A DNA stretch of 64,000 nucleotides from Morella rubra (Eukaryota; Streptophyta; Magnoliopsida; Fagales; Myricaceae): NCBI GenBank assembly GCA_003952965.2, contig CM025855.1, positions 21,701,122-21,765,121 on the forward strand, given 5' to 3'. A program made the position numbers and the translations under genes. Shown here piece by piece: positions 1 to 11,579 of this stretch. The notes under the pieces are model-generated. The model saw only the letters and a list, made by a program, of their open reading frames with translations. It did no database searches and was not told the DNA's origin. Every line of letters begins with the position of its first letter. The first letter of the stretch is position 1.

Positions 1-249
1 TGACTGAGTACATCATCCTTTTTAATAGAGGCACAATGAGCATAGACCTATTGTACATAAATATGTACCTTGGTCTAGAACAAAACATCAAGTACAAGGA
101 ACCGAAAAGTCATACTCTCCACCTTTGATTCATTAATCATCGACATGACTTTTCTACAGTATCACGCAATAATAACCATGTAACATCTTGTGTTATAATA
201 TATTACCCAATATAATAAATACAAACACATTGTATCTAAATAAAAATTA
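1..249. other. Left flank of the nested MULE, no recognised gene
   Basis: This stretch should be the continuation of the sequence seen after 5334, because the 5.1-kb MULE between them is flanked by a 9-bp duplication. On the minus strand a frame stays open for over 25 codons from the junction, but I cannot recognise any transposase motif. Positions 241-249 are the left target-site copy. Confidence 0.4.
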
Positions 250-535
250 GGAAAATTGACATTTTAGTCCCTAGGTTTATACCCTTTTGCAAAATGATCC
301 CTCAGAATCAAAATTCAAATCTAAGGCCCTCATACTTAATGCCTTTGACAGAGAAGCCTTTCCGTTAGGCTTCCGTCCATCAGCTTAACGGAAGGGCAAT
401 CCACACCAGTAGAGACACCACGTGGCAACCCTTATGCCAGCTCAGCTCATTCTTTAAAATCCCACATGGCACATAAGGCAAAACGGCGTCGCCCAATTGA
501 AGAATTTATTTTTCCTTTCATTTCTCTCAACTGAA
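250..535 (+). repeat. Left terminal inverted repeat of the 5.1-kb MULE
   Basis: It begins GGAAAATTGACATTTTAG and pairs with 5040-5325 read in reverse complement, with scattered mismatches and small gaps. A CCTTCCGTTAGGCTTCCGTC-like inner palindrome is shared by both copies. The similarity fades after the CTCTCAACTGAA stretch near 535. Confidence 0.88.
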
Positions 536-1955
536 TTCGTGCAGGTTTAATGAATTATTCAAGCCGATACCTAATCCTTTGAATATCACAAGCCACAGCG
601 CACAAAATTTCCCCCAAATCATCTCTGGCGATTTTTTTGTGAACCCTAGACTACCTTTATTTGCAGCAATGGTGGAGTGAAGTGGCAGCGGTGGTGGAGC
701 TAAGTAGTTGCAGCGGTGGTTGAACTTCTAAATGTCAGAGAAAAGGTCACTATTTCCTCCTAGATTGCCGTCGCATTTCAGTTCTGCAATTATTTTCCCT
801 CTCTCGCAACGATTATCTGCCATATTTACTTTTTTTTCACAATGTGTTGTTTTGTGAATATTTATGAAATGCGGCCAGCAAGATTTGTATATGTCATTTT
901 TTCCAGAGTTCGGAGATTACAACAACATGAGCTGGGACTAAGAGCAGACAATATGTTTGATGGCAGCACTTTTTTCATTCTCACTAAAGTCTGTTCCCTC
1001 TAATGTTCTACCCTTCGAAAGTGAAATTTTTAAAGAAATTAGCTTTGATGGCCCGTAAATAAATTACACAGCTAAAAATTTTGCCTTAGCTTCCCTCTTT
1101 TGAATGTTGCTTCCTAACCTTGTGCTGGTTCTTTATCCATCAAGTGCTTTAAGCCAAGCTCGGCACACAAAACGGCAATTGAAGAATTTATTTTTCCTTT
1201 CATTTCTCTCAACTGAATCGCGTCGTGCAGGTTTAATGAATTATTCATGGTCTTCTCTTCAGCCGATACCTAATCCTTTGAATATCACAAGCCACAGCGC
1301 ACAAAATTTCCCCCAAATCATCTCTGGCGATTTTTTTGTGAACCCTAGACTACCTTTATTTGCAGCAATGGTGGAGTGAAGTGGCAGCGGTGGTGGAGCT
1401 AAGTAGTTGCAGCGGTGGTTGAACTTCTAAATGTCAGAGAAAAGGTCACTATTTCCTCCTAGATTGCCGTCGCATTTTAGTTCTGCAATTATTTTCCCTC
1501 TCTCGCAACGATTATCTGCCATATTTACTTTCTTTTTCACAATGTGTTGTTTTGTGAATATTTATGAAATGCGGCCAGCAAGATTTGTATATGTCATTTT
1601 TTCCAGAGTTCGGAGATTACAACAACATGAGCTGGGACTAAGAGTTGGTAAGTAAATATGGCAGACAATATGTTTGATGGCAGCACTTTTTTCATTCTCA
1701 CTAAAGTCTGTTCCCTCTAATGTTCTACCCTTCGAAAGTGAAATTTTTAAAGAAATGGGAATGGTAGCTTTGATGGTCCCGTAAAACAGTTTCTGTTTTT
1801 GTTGTCCTATTTGAATTACACAGCTAGTGTGGTTTCCCCCTTTGTCAAAATTTTGATGGTTTTTGAATTATTTTAAGACTTTACTTGCTTCCCTCTTTTG
1901 AATGTTGCTTCCTAACCTTGTGCTTTTCTGTTCTTTATCCATCAAGTGCTTCCAA
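470..1955 (+). repeat. Imperfect direct duplication with serial small deletions
   Basis: Copy 1 (about 470-1151) and copy 2 (about 1163-1955) are nearly identical apart from several short gaps, nearly all missing from copy 1. The second copy starts inside the TIR sequence, so a TIR-derived segment is present twice at the left end. Copy 2 holds a splice-donor-like GGTAAGTAA at about 1645 that is deleted in copy 1. Confidence 0.85.
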
Positions 1956-3639
1956 TCCAATAATTAACACCAAATGATCATGCATATGAATACTGTTATA
2001 AGGAATGAACTTCTGTCTTTTAGTATATTATTTCCTACAATATAGCATTTGAGTTTTTGTAGAAAAAATTTGAACCATCACATGTCTCATCATAAATGAT
2101 ATTCTTAATGACAAGGTTTTTTTTTTTTTTTTTTTAATCTAAATCCGTGATGTTATATACTATCTATTATGGCATTCTGATTGAATGTTGCTTTTAATTA
2201 TCTATTCTAGAATTCTGATTGTATTTGGTACGTCTAGTTTCTAGCATTCTGATTGTATACTATCAATTTTATCTTTTGTTTCTGCTTGCTAGGTCTAACC
2301 TGTGGTAGGCGAAATCACAGTTTTAGCTGCTCTGCTTTTAGTTATTTCCTTTTAATGCTTAATATCCTTAGCTACTTTGTTTTTGGTGAGGCGGATTTAT
2401 GTAAACTGATAAGCATGTTTTGGTAAGGCTGTTTTTGTTAAGGTAGATTTAATCTTCAGTTTTCATTATCAATACTGACTAGTCTCAGTTTAATATTTTT
2501 TTAATGATTCCTGTTGTGTGAAATATGCTGCTTAGTGCTTAAAATAAACAAGTGATAGATATAAAAGGTCAAGGGCTCTGTTGATATCAATCATGGAAGG
2601 AAGGGAAGTTTGTTACTTTGCCATCCTGAATTGACAAGAGTAAGTGGAGTAAGTGCATGTTGGTGATCTTCTAGAATCCTTTTGTTAGGAATGGACAGGA
2701 AAAAAAAAGAAAAGCGAAAAATTGCAGCTAGAAAGAGAGTAGAAAAGAGGAAGACCACAAAAGTTGGAAAGGAATCGTGAAGACAAGGATAAGTTGTGCT
2801 TGGGCAGTCTTAAAAAAAAAGTTTGGTGTGACAGCCTAGTTTGAAATGAATTCGTCTCTGCAGTGTTTTGCTCTGATAGGTCCTGAACAATCTCATTTTC
2901 TCATACGATACCATCTGCCCAAAGTTTGTACTTGGCTCATTAATCTTGCAGGTCTTTCCCTTCCTTTTCGTGTTTTTTCTTCTTGGTTCCTTTTCCTGCT
3001 TCTCCATCTTCATTTCTAGAACCTAGCTAGGGCTACAACCTAGCTAGGTGTCAGAAGTTTTCAATATGGCATATAAAACCGAATTGATAATAATGATTTC
3101 TGTGATGTAGAGAGATTCACCTAACGAGGAGTCCTCTCTAAACTAAAAACTTCCATTATGGATCTACTGTTTCTAATTTTCTGTTTGAATTGAATTGCAC
3201 CAATAAGCTATCTTCATTCCCTATTCCGTGATTACAACTTCTATTGATTGTTACTTGTAACTGGCTTACAAAAAAATTTGTTGCAGAAACAATATGATTA
3301 CTTTTGCTCGATTGTTGGCTGCCATTGTAATTATGGGAACAATGTTGTTGCAGTCATGGAAGTGATTTGTCCCGAGATCCAAAGAACCATTTTGTTGTGT
3401 AATTGTAGGGTGTAGGGAGAAATGTAGTTTGTAGTGCCACTTTTATGTATGTAACTATTAATGGCAGGATTGTTGTAAGTGGAAGTGGAAGTGGAAGCCC
3501 TTTGTTGTAATGAAATAGAACTGGGATGTTGTTTGTACTTATGATTTATGTAATGAAATTGCACTGATTCCTCCTAATGTCATTCTAAATCAAAGTTACA
3601 GTTTCTATCAATATCAATGTAAACCAAATCTGCATCTAG
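1956..3639. other. MULE interior without recognisable gene
   Basis: AT-rich sequence with a long T-run near 2118-2135. I find only short frames with no conserved domain. A CTAGCTAGG motif is repeated near 3025 and 3040. Confidence 0.5.
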
Positions 3640-4090
3640 AAAATAGCAAATCTGCATCTACAAAATAACAATTCTGCATTCCACTAATTACCAAATACCA
3701 AATATGCATCCCACACAAAATACCAAATATGCATCCCACCAATTACAAAATATCAAATCTGCATTTACAGAATACGAAATCTACATCCCATTAATTACAA
3801 AATACCAAATATGCATTCCACCAATTAGAATACACCAAATCTATAATTACAAAACGCCATACCTTCTATTACAAAATATCAAATTTGCATCCTTAAGCCA
3901 TAATGCCATTTAAATACTGTCAAGTACAAAATACATATTCATAATACCAAATACATATTCAAATACTATAATACCAAATACATATCCAAATACCATAATA
4001 CAAAATACATATCTATAATACCAAATACCATAATACAAAATACATATCCATAATACCAAATACATGTCCAAATACCAAATACAAACCTGA
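3640..4090 (+). repeat. AT-rich minisatellite inside the MULE
   Basis: Degenerate tandem units run through this stretch. The first half repeats ACCAAATATGCATCCCACC followed by AATTACAAAAT, at roughly 30-40 bp spacing. The second half (about 3910-4090) uses a shorter unit built on ATAATACCAAATACATATCC. The open frames here are translations of the repeat and are not genes. Confidence 0.8.
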
Positions 4091-4811
4091 GACCAAAAGT
4101 ACCAATACACAAGTCTGTAATTTTGTGACCATATATACATATTTCAAAAAGTTAATCACAATGCAAAACACAACTGCCTGAGGGTCTCTTTAAGTGCAAT
4201 CAGTGACTCCACTACACATATTTGGTGGATCTTCTGTAGTTGCCCCCTGAGTATCCTACAATACACATAAACGTATTGCTGACTTGGATGATATATTGAT
4301 ATTCAATTCAAATATAAGACATTTATACAAATGAAAGCCACTAGGGTCCTACCAATCCACTGCTTCTATCCTGAGGATGATTCCCTCTAGGTCTTCTTTC
4401 CCTTCCCCTTCCCTCTCCAGGACACTTTGCCACCACGATCCTGCATTGTATTTAAGAGATAAATTACTTATATTAGCTAAAAGTAATTTAGCACTTACGC
4501 AATAATTAAATTAGCAAATAACCAAATTGATGACATGTTCTTATCGTGCTTCCACCACTACTACCAACTCTTGCAACCCACTTTCTACCCCACAGATGCA
4601 CTTTCTTCACTAAAATCCAAACAGCAACCTCATCCTCCTCTCGGCTAGTCTAGGGTTCTTTCAACTTTCCTCTTTGCAAATTTTGGGGGACCACAACTGA
4701 ATGTCGAAAACGCTAAAGTGTTTGACTAAAAAACCCAACTGAGAACGACGTCGTGGCAAATTTGCATGGAAATCAAAGTTGCACGACCTCGTTTCATTAA
4801 TTCCTTCAACA

Positions 4812-4950
4812 CCTCACTTCATTTCTTCAACATATTTGCTTTTTGGAGTGAAATCACGTTTGCTTATAAACTCACTTCATTTCTTCAACATATTTGATTT
4901 TTGAAGTGAATTCACGTTCGCTTAAAAAAGAAGAAGAAGAAGAAGAAAAA
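4812..4950 (+). repeat. 59-bp tandem duplication followed by a GAA microsatellite
   Basis: The unit starting CTCACTTCATTTCTTCAACA occurs at 4812 and again at 4871, 59 bp apart. A run of about seven AAG/GAA triplets follows at 4928-4950. Confidence 0.8.
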
Positions 4951-5039
4951 GTGAAATCACGTTTTGTACTTGAAGAAATGCGGCACATGTTCAGTTGAGT
5001 TATGAAATGAAAAATATTGTTTAGCTTTTGCAGTGCCGT

Positions 5040-5325
5040 TTAGTTGAGAGAAGTGAAAGGAAATAAATTCTTCAGCTTTTGCGACGCAGTTTTGCCTTAT
5101 ATGCCATGTGAGATTTTAAAGAAAGAGCTGAGCTGGCGTAAGGTGTTGCCATGTGGAGTCTCTACTGATGTGGATTGCCCTTCCGTTAAGCTGATGGATG
5201 GAAGCCTAACGGAAGGGCTTCTATGTCAAAGGCATTAAGTATGAGGGCCTTAGATTTGAATTTTGATTCTGAGGGACCATTTTGCCAAAGAGGTATAAAC
5301 CTAAGGACTAAAATGCCAATTTCCC
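5040..5325 (-). repeat. Right terminal inverted repeat of the 5.1-kb MULE
   Basis: Read on the minus strand it starts GGGAAATTGGCATTTTAG and follows the left repeat for about 285 bp. The outer boundary is fixed by the 9-bp duplication at 5326-5334. Confidence 0.88.
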
Positions 5326-5334
5326 TAAAAATTA

Positions 5335-6193
5335 TTTAGAATAATGATTTTTAGAGCATACTTGTTACATTTACTCATCCCTGTGCATAAGCTCAGTCTC
5401 TTTCCAGATGTAAGGTCCGTCTCATGGAACTCTGAATACTTCGTTCTACTTTGAAGGCCTTCTTCACCTTCATTAACACTCTCACTCATGCTATCTTCAG
5501 CCTCAGTAAACTTCTGGGGTGCCTCCTCAATCTCCCTAGCATTCAGTTGCTCCAAACCATGTCATAACATTGTCCCGATCCTTCTTCGTCGTATCCTTAT
5601 CGTTATTATCATGATAGACCATTGGGTCCTTCCACCCCTAGCTCAACCTCAACCTAATTTTCAACCCCAACCTCATCGTCACCCTTTCCATCCCCAACCC
5701 CATCCTCATCCCCATCATCATCATTAAAAACACCCTCACCATTCATATCATACTCACCACCATAAAAACCACCTTCACCCTCACCATCCATATCATACTC
5801 GCCACCATAAAAAAAAACTCTCACCCTCACCATCCATATCATACCCAACACCATAATAGTCATCATCCAAATCATCTATCACCTGTGGAATATCTATCGA
5901 ATGCATGACATACAAGTGCGACTCCTTTTGTCTTGCTGCACCAGAATATCCAGCAAACCTTAGATATCGTCGTCGCTGGTGAGATATGTGAATGGCATCG
6001 CCTCATCATGACAAAACTTATAGGCGAATTTCTCAACATTTCTATATCCCATCTTTCTGCTGACAAACTTCTGAAGGACCACTACTGAGAGGTAGTCTAG
6101 ATCAATGTTGCCTACATGTTCAACCTCGCCTCCAGCATAGACATCCAATGATTGACTTAGCGATCCACCGTGGTGTACATATACATGCGCCAT
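5335..6193 (-). pseudogene. MuDR-type transposase N-terminus, decayed
   Basis: Reading begins at the ATG at 6191-6193. The first 77 codons (MAHVYVHHGG..., YAGGEVEHVG, a DLDYLS box, then TSDDDI) match the PB1-like N-terminal module of plant MuDR transposases. A one-base shift follows at about 5960, after which LRFAGYSGAA and LYVMHSIDIP continue the domain. An acidic spacer then repeats YGGEYDMDGEGE-like units two or three times, with another shift at a poly-T near 5815. A final block (5340-5440) with FHETDLTSGK, CTGMSKCNKYAL resembles the DMKNPxFKLGMxF...AL box that opens the zinc-binding region. The catalytic DDE part is absent: the frame is cut at 5334 by the inserted MULE. Family placement is from motif recall and should be tested by profile search. 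Confidence 0.72.
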
Positions 6194-8530
6194 TGCTAAA
6201 TAACAACGAAAAATAGAAGTTTGTCATCAATACAAATTAAATTTCAGTTAAACAGTTTTGACCAAGAAGTGAATAACATGACAAGTTAATCAGCAGTACA
6301 TATGTAACTATCTATGTAATTTGAAGTTGAATTATGAAACAACCAATAACGTAAACCAATTCAAATATTATATTAACGTAAGAGAGTAGCGCAGACAAAA
6401 ACCAAGCACACAAATGGTCCCTACACAAAAGTTTCACATCTCTCTGTGGAGGACATTGGAAAAATCAAGGACTTTCTAGTCATTGCAAATGATGAGGTAA
6501 CTCACAAAACAAATCTTGATTATTATTATTTTGCTTAATGAACTAACTAATTGAAGTATTTTTTTCACGATTAGATTTAACATTAGGTATATATAAACAC
6601 ATATTCGAAATGCAAATTCTCATTTTTTGTACATATATATATATATAAAGTAACTAATGTCTTAACAGATCACAAGAACTCCACAAAGAGCCATAAGATA
6701 AAATATTAATAAAAAGCACGAATGTCAATCTTGGATATAAGACCTGCAAATTGTGAACTTAATATTTAGTGACCAACGTCCTCCACTAACCCAACTACAG
6801 AAGTCACTGCCAAACTTAAAAAAAAAACACACAAATGGTCCCTACACAAAAGTTTCACATCTCTCTCTCTCTCTCTATACCGTACTATTAAGATAATCAA
6901 TTTAGGTCCCCACGTATTGAACTAAACTCGTGATGTGATCAGCTAATGGTTGTAACTTCCAAGCACAGAAATTGCCAAACTAATACAAGGGTAAATCCCA
7001 AGATCAAATTCATAGAGAGAATGGAATTAATGCAACCATTAGATATTATATGTAAGCTATTTACAAATAAAGTGGAAGAGTTGGTTTTTGAGGTTTATGG
7101 TTCATAATTGAACGAGAAACTAAGAAAATCGAAGAACAATAAATTTAAAAATGGATAGATGCAAGATATTCTAAAGATAATGCGCAGAAAATAAAGTGAT
7201 GTTCTAAGAGACAAGGAATCAAACACTTGAAATGCAAGTTTCTCCCATGACTGGTTTGATAATGGATTTACCTCTAATTTCTCATCTCTCAACCATTTTC
7301 TCATTCCAAGAGATTATGATCGGATAATACAACGATTAGCCCACAATTTTCAATATAATCTGCGATACATAATAGATTGTATAACAAATTTAAGCAATGA
7401 AAGAAAACCAACAAAGTCTTGGTACTAGTTCAAGCATCAGTTGTGCCTTTACGTCTATAGCTGATCAAAATCAAGAACAAAGAACCTCCAATCCTTTCTA
7501 AAAGTAAAATGAAATACAATCCAACAAGTTAATTAGTAAAGCTTCAGGGAAAAGAAGAAATCCAACCCAAAACAGTCATGGGTTACTCCTTGAATCATAA
7601 GCTTAAAATCTAGACTATCGTCTTTGAAATCAAACTTTCCATAACAAATTAAAGCTAGAAATATTCATTAAAGAAACAAAGAAAAGAGAGGAAGACCCAG
7701 CAGAAGAAAAGAAGAAGAAAGATAAAGGTGAAGAATGAGAAGATCTGGTCCCCCTTGCTCCTAACGTCCCAACGACTTTCCCCTTTTTCCATCCTCCCTT
7801 GCTTGCGTCTCCTAAGCGTTGATCTGCTATCACTTCTTTGGGTGTAATTGCTGCATATTCCTTTCCAGCTCAGCCTTTTAGTTGCTCTTTTTTTGTCTTC
7901 CAAAAATACCTTGCAACAATTAAACATAAGCGCTCATAAACTTAAGGGCAAAAAATGTAATAATGGTTCTAGTGGTGAGGGTCACATGTGTTTTTGTTAC
8001 AACCAGTTGCAATTTAAATGTTTGTAAGTGTAAAATATCAGTTAAGCTCAACTACTAAAATAATATGCATAACTATCTACCAGTGGGTTTAGGGCTACGG
8101 GTGAATTTGGGGAAAAATTTCGAAGGGAGAGAATGGGTAAGAACAATGGAAAATGAGAGACTTTTGGTAAACTGAACGTTGTCATTTCTAAGTTTTACTT
8201 TTATGTTTTTATGTTTTTTTATTATTTTTATTTCCTTAATCTGATGTGTTTCAAATCATTTTTATTTTTATTTTTTTAATATGACATAGCAGTACAGGTG
8301 GCAAAAAGACATGTGTCCACAAAATATTGGTCTACGTGTCTACTTGTGAGCCACGTCATCACATGCCGTTAAATTATGAGATGGAGAGGGGACGAAGGCG
8401 TATATATTTGATTAAACTTGCACCCCAGAGGTACAAATCAATCTTTTATTTTTATTTTTATTTTTTTTTTACCATAGGGACATATTTGCAACAAAGTAAT
8501 GCCACAGAGGTATATATTGCATTTAAGCTT
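6194..8530 (-). other. Upstream region of the broken autonomous MULE, TIR-like at its far end
   Basis: No gene is supported. It lies 5' of the minus-strand transposase start and probably holds its leader and terminal repeat. At 8290-8530 the minus strand has phrases typical of long plant TIRs (GCAATATATACCTCTGTGGC, GTACCTCTGGGGTGCAAG, TGATGACGTGGC), but I could not find the paired end, which would lie left of this window. A minus-strand frame at 7655-7927 is basic at one end and hydrophobic at the other and is not recognised. Confidence 0.4.
6407..6866 (+). repeat. Exact 39-bp direct repeat 421 bp apart
   Basis: CACACAAATGGTCCCTACAC plus the next 19 bases (through CATCTCTCT) occurs identically at 6407-6445 and 6828-6866. 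The second copy runs into a CT microsatellite. The sequence between the copies does not look like a known element. Confidence 0.85.
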
Positions 8531-8534
8531 GAAA

Positions 8535-8788
8535 GAAAGTAGTACTGGAAATAGAATTTGTACTAAGATAATGAAAACTTTTAAAGTAGTAATGATTAAA
8601 TCCGAGGTTTGGCCAACCTCCTTACATAATGAAGTTAAAGAGAGAAAATACTAAGGTGCATAAGTTCTTCAATGCCTTTACAAGATCCAATGCCTCTCCA
8701 TATAATAGAGAACAACTGGATTCAGTTAATGCTTGAATACTAACAACCTTCTGTGAATCACGGGGCCCAAAGCTCACTTGTAACAACA
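8535..8788 (-). repeat. Probable 3' LTR of the gypsy element
   Basis: On the minus strand a purine-rich CCTAAGGGGTGGTAA precedes TGTTGTTACAAG, which fits a polypurine tract followed by a TG start at 8788. The lower boundary is set only by loss of similarity near 8535, where MULE-like sequence begins. Confidence 0.5.
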
Positions 8789-8959
8789 TTACCACCCCTT
8801 AGGCCAATACGTAACATACTTCCCATTTGGGTCTTAAGTTCATAACCATGCCCATCTCAGCCAGCCACCTTGACCCATAGTAGACCACACATGAATTAAG
8901 TTTCTCGTATCTTCCAGTAGCTTTTAACACTTTTGTCTTTGAATCAAATCATTTTCCTT

Positions 8960-9466
8960 TCACCTCTTCATGAACCTTAACTTCCTTCTATTTAGCCATG
9001 TGACATTGCCTCTCTCTTCAAAGCACATTGTCCACAAGGTGCAGGAATTGAAGCCTTATAGACACGAGCTTCCTCTAGATAGCATCTTCAAGTTCTTGTC
9101 CTGTCTAGTGAATCATAACCTAGGTGATAGGGAGGCTGCCAGATTTGAAACTCGACACTCCAGTATGGCTTGCGGTTCTGTATTGAAGACACCTTGTGAG
9201 TTGATTGGAGGTAAAGAGGGGAGTGGTACAATGAACCCTGAGTTTCTTCTTCAACTGTAAAACGTGGAAGATAGGGTGGATCCTAGATGGAGCTGGTAGA
9301 TTCATTGGTACGCCACCTTCCTGATGCAGGCTGTCACCTAAAAAAGGCCGTAAAAATGAGGGGAGAGCTGCAATGTATGGCGATGAGCCATTGATGACTG
9401 ATGATATGGTTGTAATCTAAGGTAAACCCATTTGCCCACCTCAAATGACCTTTAAGTTTGTTTTAG
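8960..9466 (-). pseudogene. Gypsy integrase C-terminal tail and possible chromodomain remnant
   Basis: The minus-strand frame contains SRIHPIFHVLQLKKKL, the conserved stretch at the end of plant chromovirus integrases (usual form SRIHPVFHVSQLKK), and upstream RSKTNLKVI. Stops and shifts interrupt it. Below 9120 a degenerate reading is compatible with the chromodomain stretch that ends in an LEDKV-like motif, but too decayed to be certain. Confidence 0.7.
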
Positions 9467-9474
9467 ATCTGTGT

Positions 9475-10656
9475 TACGGGTGAGAAAAAATTTCTGGTGA
9501 GAACCGAAAATTTTGATTCCAATTCTAATACCAGAATTCTAGTTCTGGCACATATTGGAACCGGAATCGGAAGCCTTTTATAGCTTTTTCGGAACCAAAA
9601 CCGAAAATTCTAACGAAATTGCTGGAATTTTTCGGTTTCGGCTGCTCTTTTTAAAAAAAAAAAAAAAAAAAAAATTGTTTTAGATAGGGTCCTAATTTAA
9701 AAGGAATATGTATTTGAGTCTTTGACTTGGTTAAGTTCTCTTCAGACTCCTTTATGCCGTGAGTCTCCTTTCTACTTTCTCCCATTCCATTTCTCCTGTG
9801 TCCCTTTCCCTCTCTGCGTTGCTCTCGTTCTCTCTATCTATATATATCTCTCTCACTATGCAGGTTCAAGCTTCCAGCGGTGATTGTCCAAGTTCAAGCT
9901 TCTAGCTGGCGTCACCGTCCAGGTTCAAGCTTCCAGCCACCGTCATCAACAGCTCATCCACACCTCTCGGCTCTCTATCTTACTCTTTGGCCAAAATCTC
10001 TCTCTCTCTAACTCTTTGGGATCTCTCGTTGGGCGCCAAATCTCTCTATTAAGCATCTCTAATATCTCTTTGAACCATGTGTTTCAAGGTTTTTGTTTAC
10101 TTGATTAATGATTTCGGGATCTAAGGATTTGATTGGTTTAGATTGGAGATTTAGGGATTTTTAAATTTTGATTGGTTTGATTGCATAAGTTGGTTGGTTT
10201 GATATTTTGATTGGTCTAGATTTAGGGATTGGTTAAAATTTTAGGTATTTAGGAGATTTAATTGTTCATGCATATTGGATTTTGGTATTAGAAATTGGGT
10301 ATCTGAAATGAAAAGGTGGTGCATTTTATATCCAAGATACCTGCATTTTCTTTTATGTTGTTGGTGACAAAATATAACTAAATAAGTATGATTGCTCACA
10401 GATTCGGGTATTCAAATTTCAAAAGGTGGTTTGTTTGATCGTTGAAATTTTATGTTGTTTGGTTTGTTTTATTGTTGAAAAAAATATGGCTAGAAAAATC
10501 TAGATACTGAACCGGAATTTTCGGTTACGAATTTTTGAAATTTCAGTTCTGTCCCTATATTTGCCAGAATGGAACCAGAACAAAATTTTGGATTCTAGTG
10601 GGTACTGAAACCAGAATGATCCTTTCCGGTTTCATTCGTTCTGATACTCACCCTTA
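9475..10656. mobile_element. Non-autonomous hAT transposon, 1.18 kb
   Basis: An exact 8-bp duplication (ATCTGTGT at 9467-9474 and 10657-10664), the hAT size, flanks ends TACGGGTGAG and CTCACCCTTA, which are inverted copies of each other with one mismatch. Subterminal regions are rich in GAACCGGAA/TTCCGGTTC-type motifs in both orientations. No transposase frame is present. Inside, GGTTCAAGCTTCCAGC-like units recur three to four times at 9862-9950. Removing the element and one 8-bp copy lets the integrase-tail frame run on. Confidence 0.92.
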
Positions 10657-10664
10657 ATCTGTGT

Positions 10665-11575
10665 AGTGCTTCATGTGGGGTTGTGCCATTGAAACATTTT
10701 CTTTCAACAACTGAAGTGTTTGGTTGCTAGTACGTAGGACTACATCCACTGATGCCACTTGAGTTGTTCCAACTTCATACGATAATAACTTTGGGGGAAT
10801 TTGCTCATACAAAACTTTGTAAGGTGTCAATTTTGTTGAAGCATGAAAGTTTGTGTTATACTACCACTCTACAAGAGGCACCCACTGAGACCAATCTTTT
10901 GGTTGGTCACCCACAAAACGCCTGAGATACCTGAGATAATTCTCTAGGCATTTATTGACAATCTTTGTCTGACCATCAGTCTAAGGATGGTAAGCCGTGT
11001 TGTATGATAATGTTGTGCCATGAGCCTTAAAAAGCTCATTCCAAAATGTGCTGGTAAAAGTAGGGTCATGGTCTGAGATGATCGAGTCTGGTAGTCCATG
11101 TAACTTAAAGACAGAGTTCATGAATAATCTAGCTACCGTTGGGGCTATATAGGGGTGTGAGAGAGGCAAGAAGTGAGCATACTTAGATAACCTATCCACC
11201 TCCACATAGACAATAGAGAATTGAGTATCCTTGAGAAATGGGTAACCCCTCAATAAAATCCATAGTGATGTGACTCTAGCTTCGATCTGGAATAGGCAAG
11301 GGCTGTAAGAGACCCCCTAGTGCTATAGTGTCATGCTTGTTCTGCTGGCAAATATGATATTCTCTAATATCCTGTCAAATGTGTTGCTTCATTCTTGGTT
11401 AGTAAAAGTTTCTTTTAGCATGATGTAGGGTCTTGTCATACCCTGAGTGTCCCCCAACAGGGATGTCATGAGCATGTTGAATAAGCTGCTCCCTTAGGTT
11501 AGTGTGGGATAGAACAAATAATCATCCCTTATAGGAGAGAATCTCATTTCTCATACTGTACTTAACAAGATAGAT
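10665..11575 (-). pseudogene. Gypsy integrase core, decayed
   Basis: The best segment is 10981-11253, with VDRLSKYAHFLPLSHPY followed by FKLHGLPDSIISDHDPTFTS and FWNELFKAHGTTLSYNTAYHP. These hold the second catalytic Asp (SDHDP) and the usual Ty3/gypsy spacing (normally SDRDP). The HHCC zinc-finger part would lie at about 11300-11560 and is broken by stops. Integrase normally inserts the cDNA copy; this one cannot be made intact. Confidence 0.85.
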
Positions 11576-11579
11576 TACC

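Larger units (their letters stand above)
250..5325. mobile_element. Non-autonomous Mutator-like element (MULE), 5.1 kb
   Basis: The element has long terminal inverted repeats of about 285 bp and an exact 9-bp target duplication (TAAAAATTA at 241-249 and 5326-5334), the hallmark size for Mutator-like elements. No transposase is encoded; the open frames inside are short and lack conserved domains. The interior holds an imperfect direct duplication (about 470-1955), an AT-rich minisatellite (3640-4090) and a 59-bp tandem pair (4812-4923). Movement would depend on a transposase in trans. It has landed in the remains of another MULE, whose transposase start lies at 5335-6193. The interior could include captured host sequence (Pack-MULE type), but I cannot name a donor gene. 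Confidence 0.9.

Noticed and set aside
1-249. Continuation of the MULE transposase zinc-binding region
   Set aside because: Expected by the nesting, but no conserved Cys/His or DDE residues could be placed, so it is not annotated as coding.
3331-4140. Short Tyr/Ile/Asn-rich frames
   Set aside because: They translate the AT-rich minisatellite and its flank and have no independent coding signal.
5488-5727. Open frame ending in a Pro/His-rich run (PQPHPHPHHHH)
   Set aside because: It is the antisense of the acidic Asp/Gly repeat of the transposase fragment and has no support of its own.
8970-9260. Plus-strand frame of 96 codons
   Set aside because: It is antisense to the gypsy integrase tail, which has the conserved motif.
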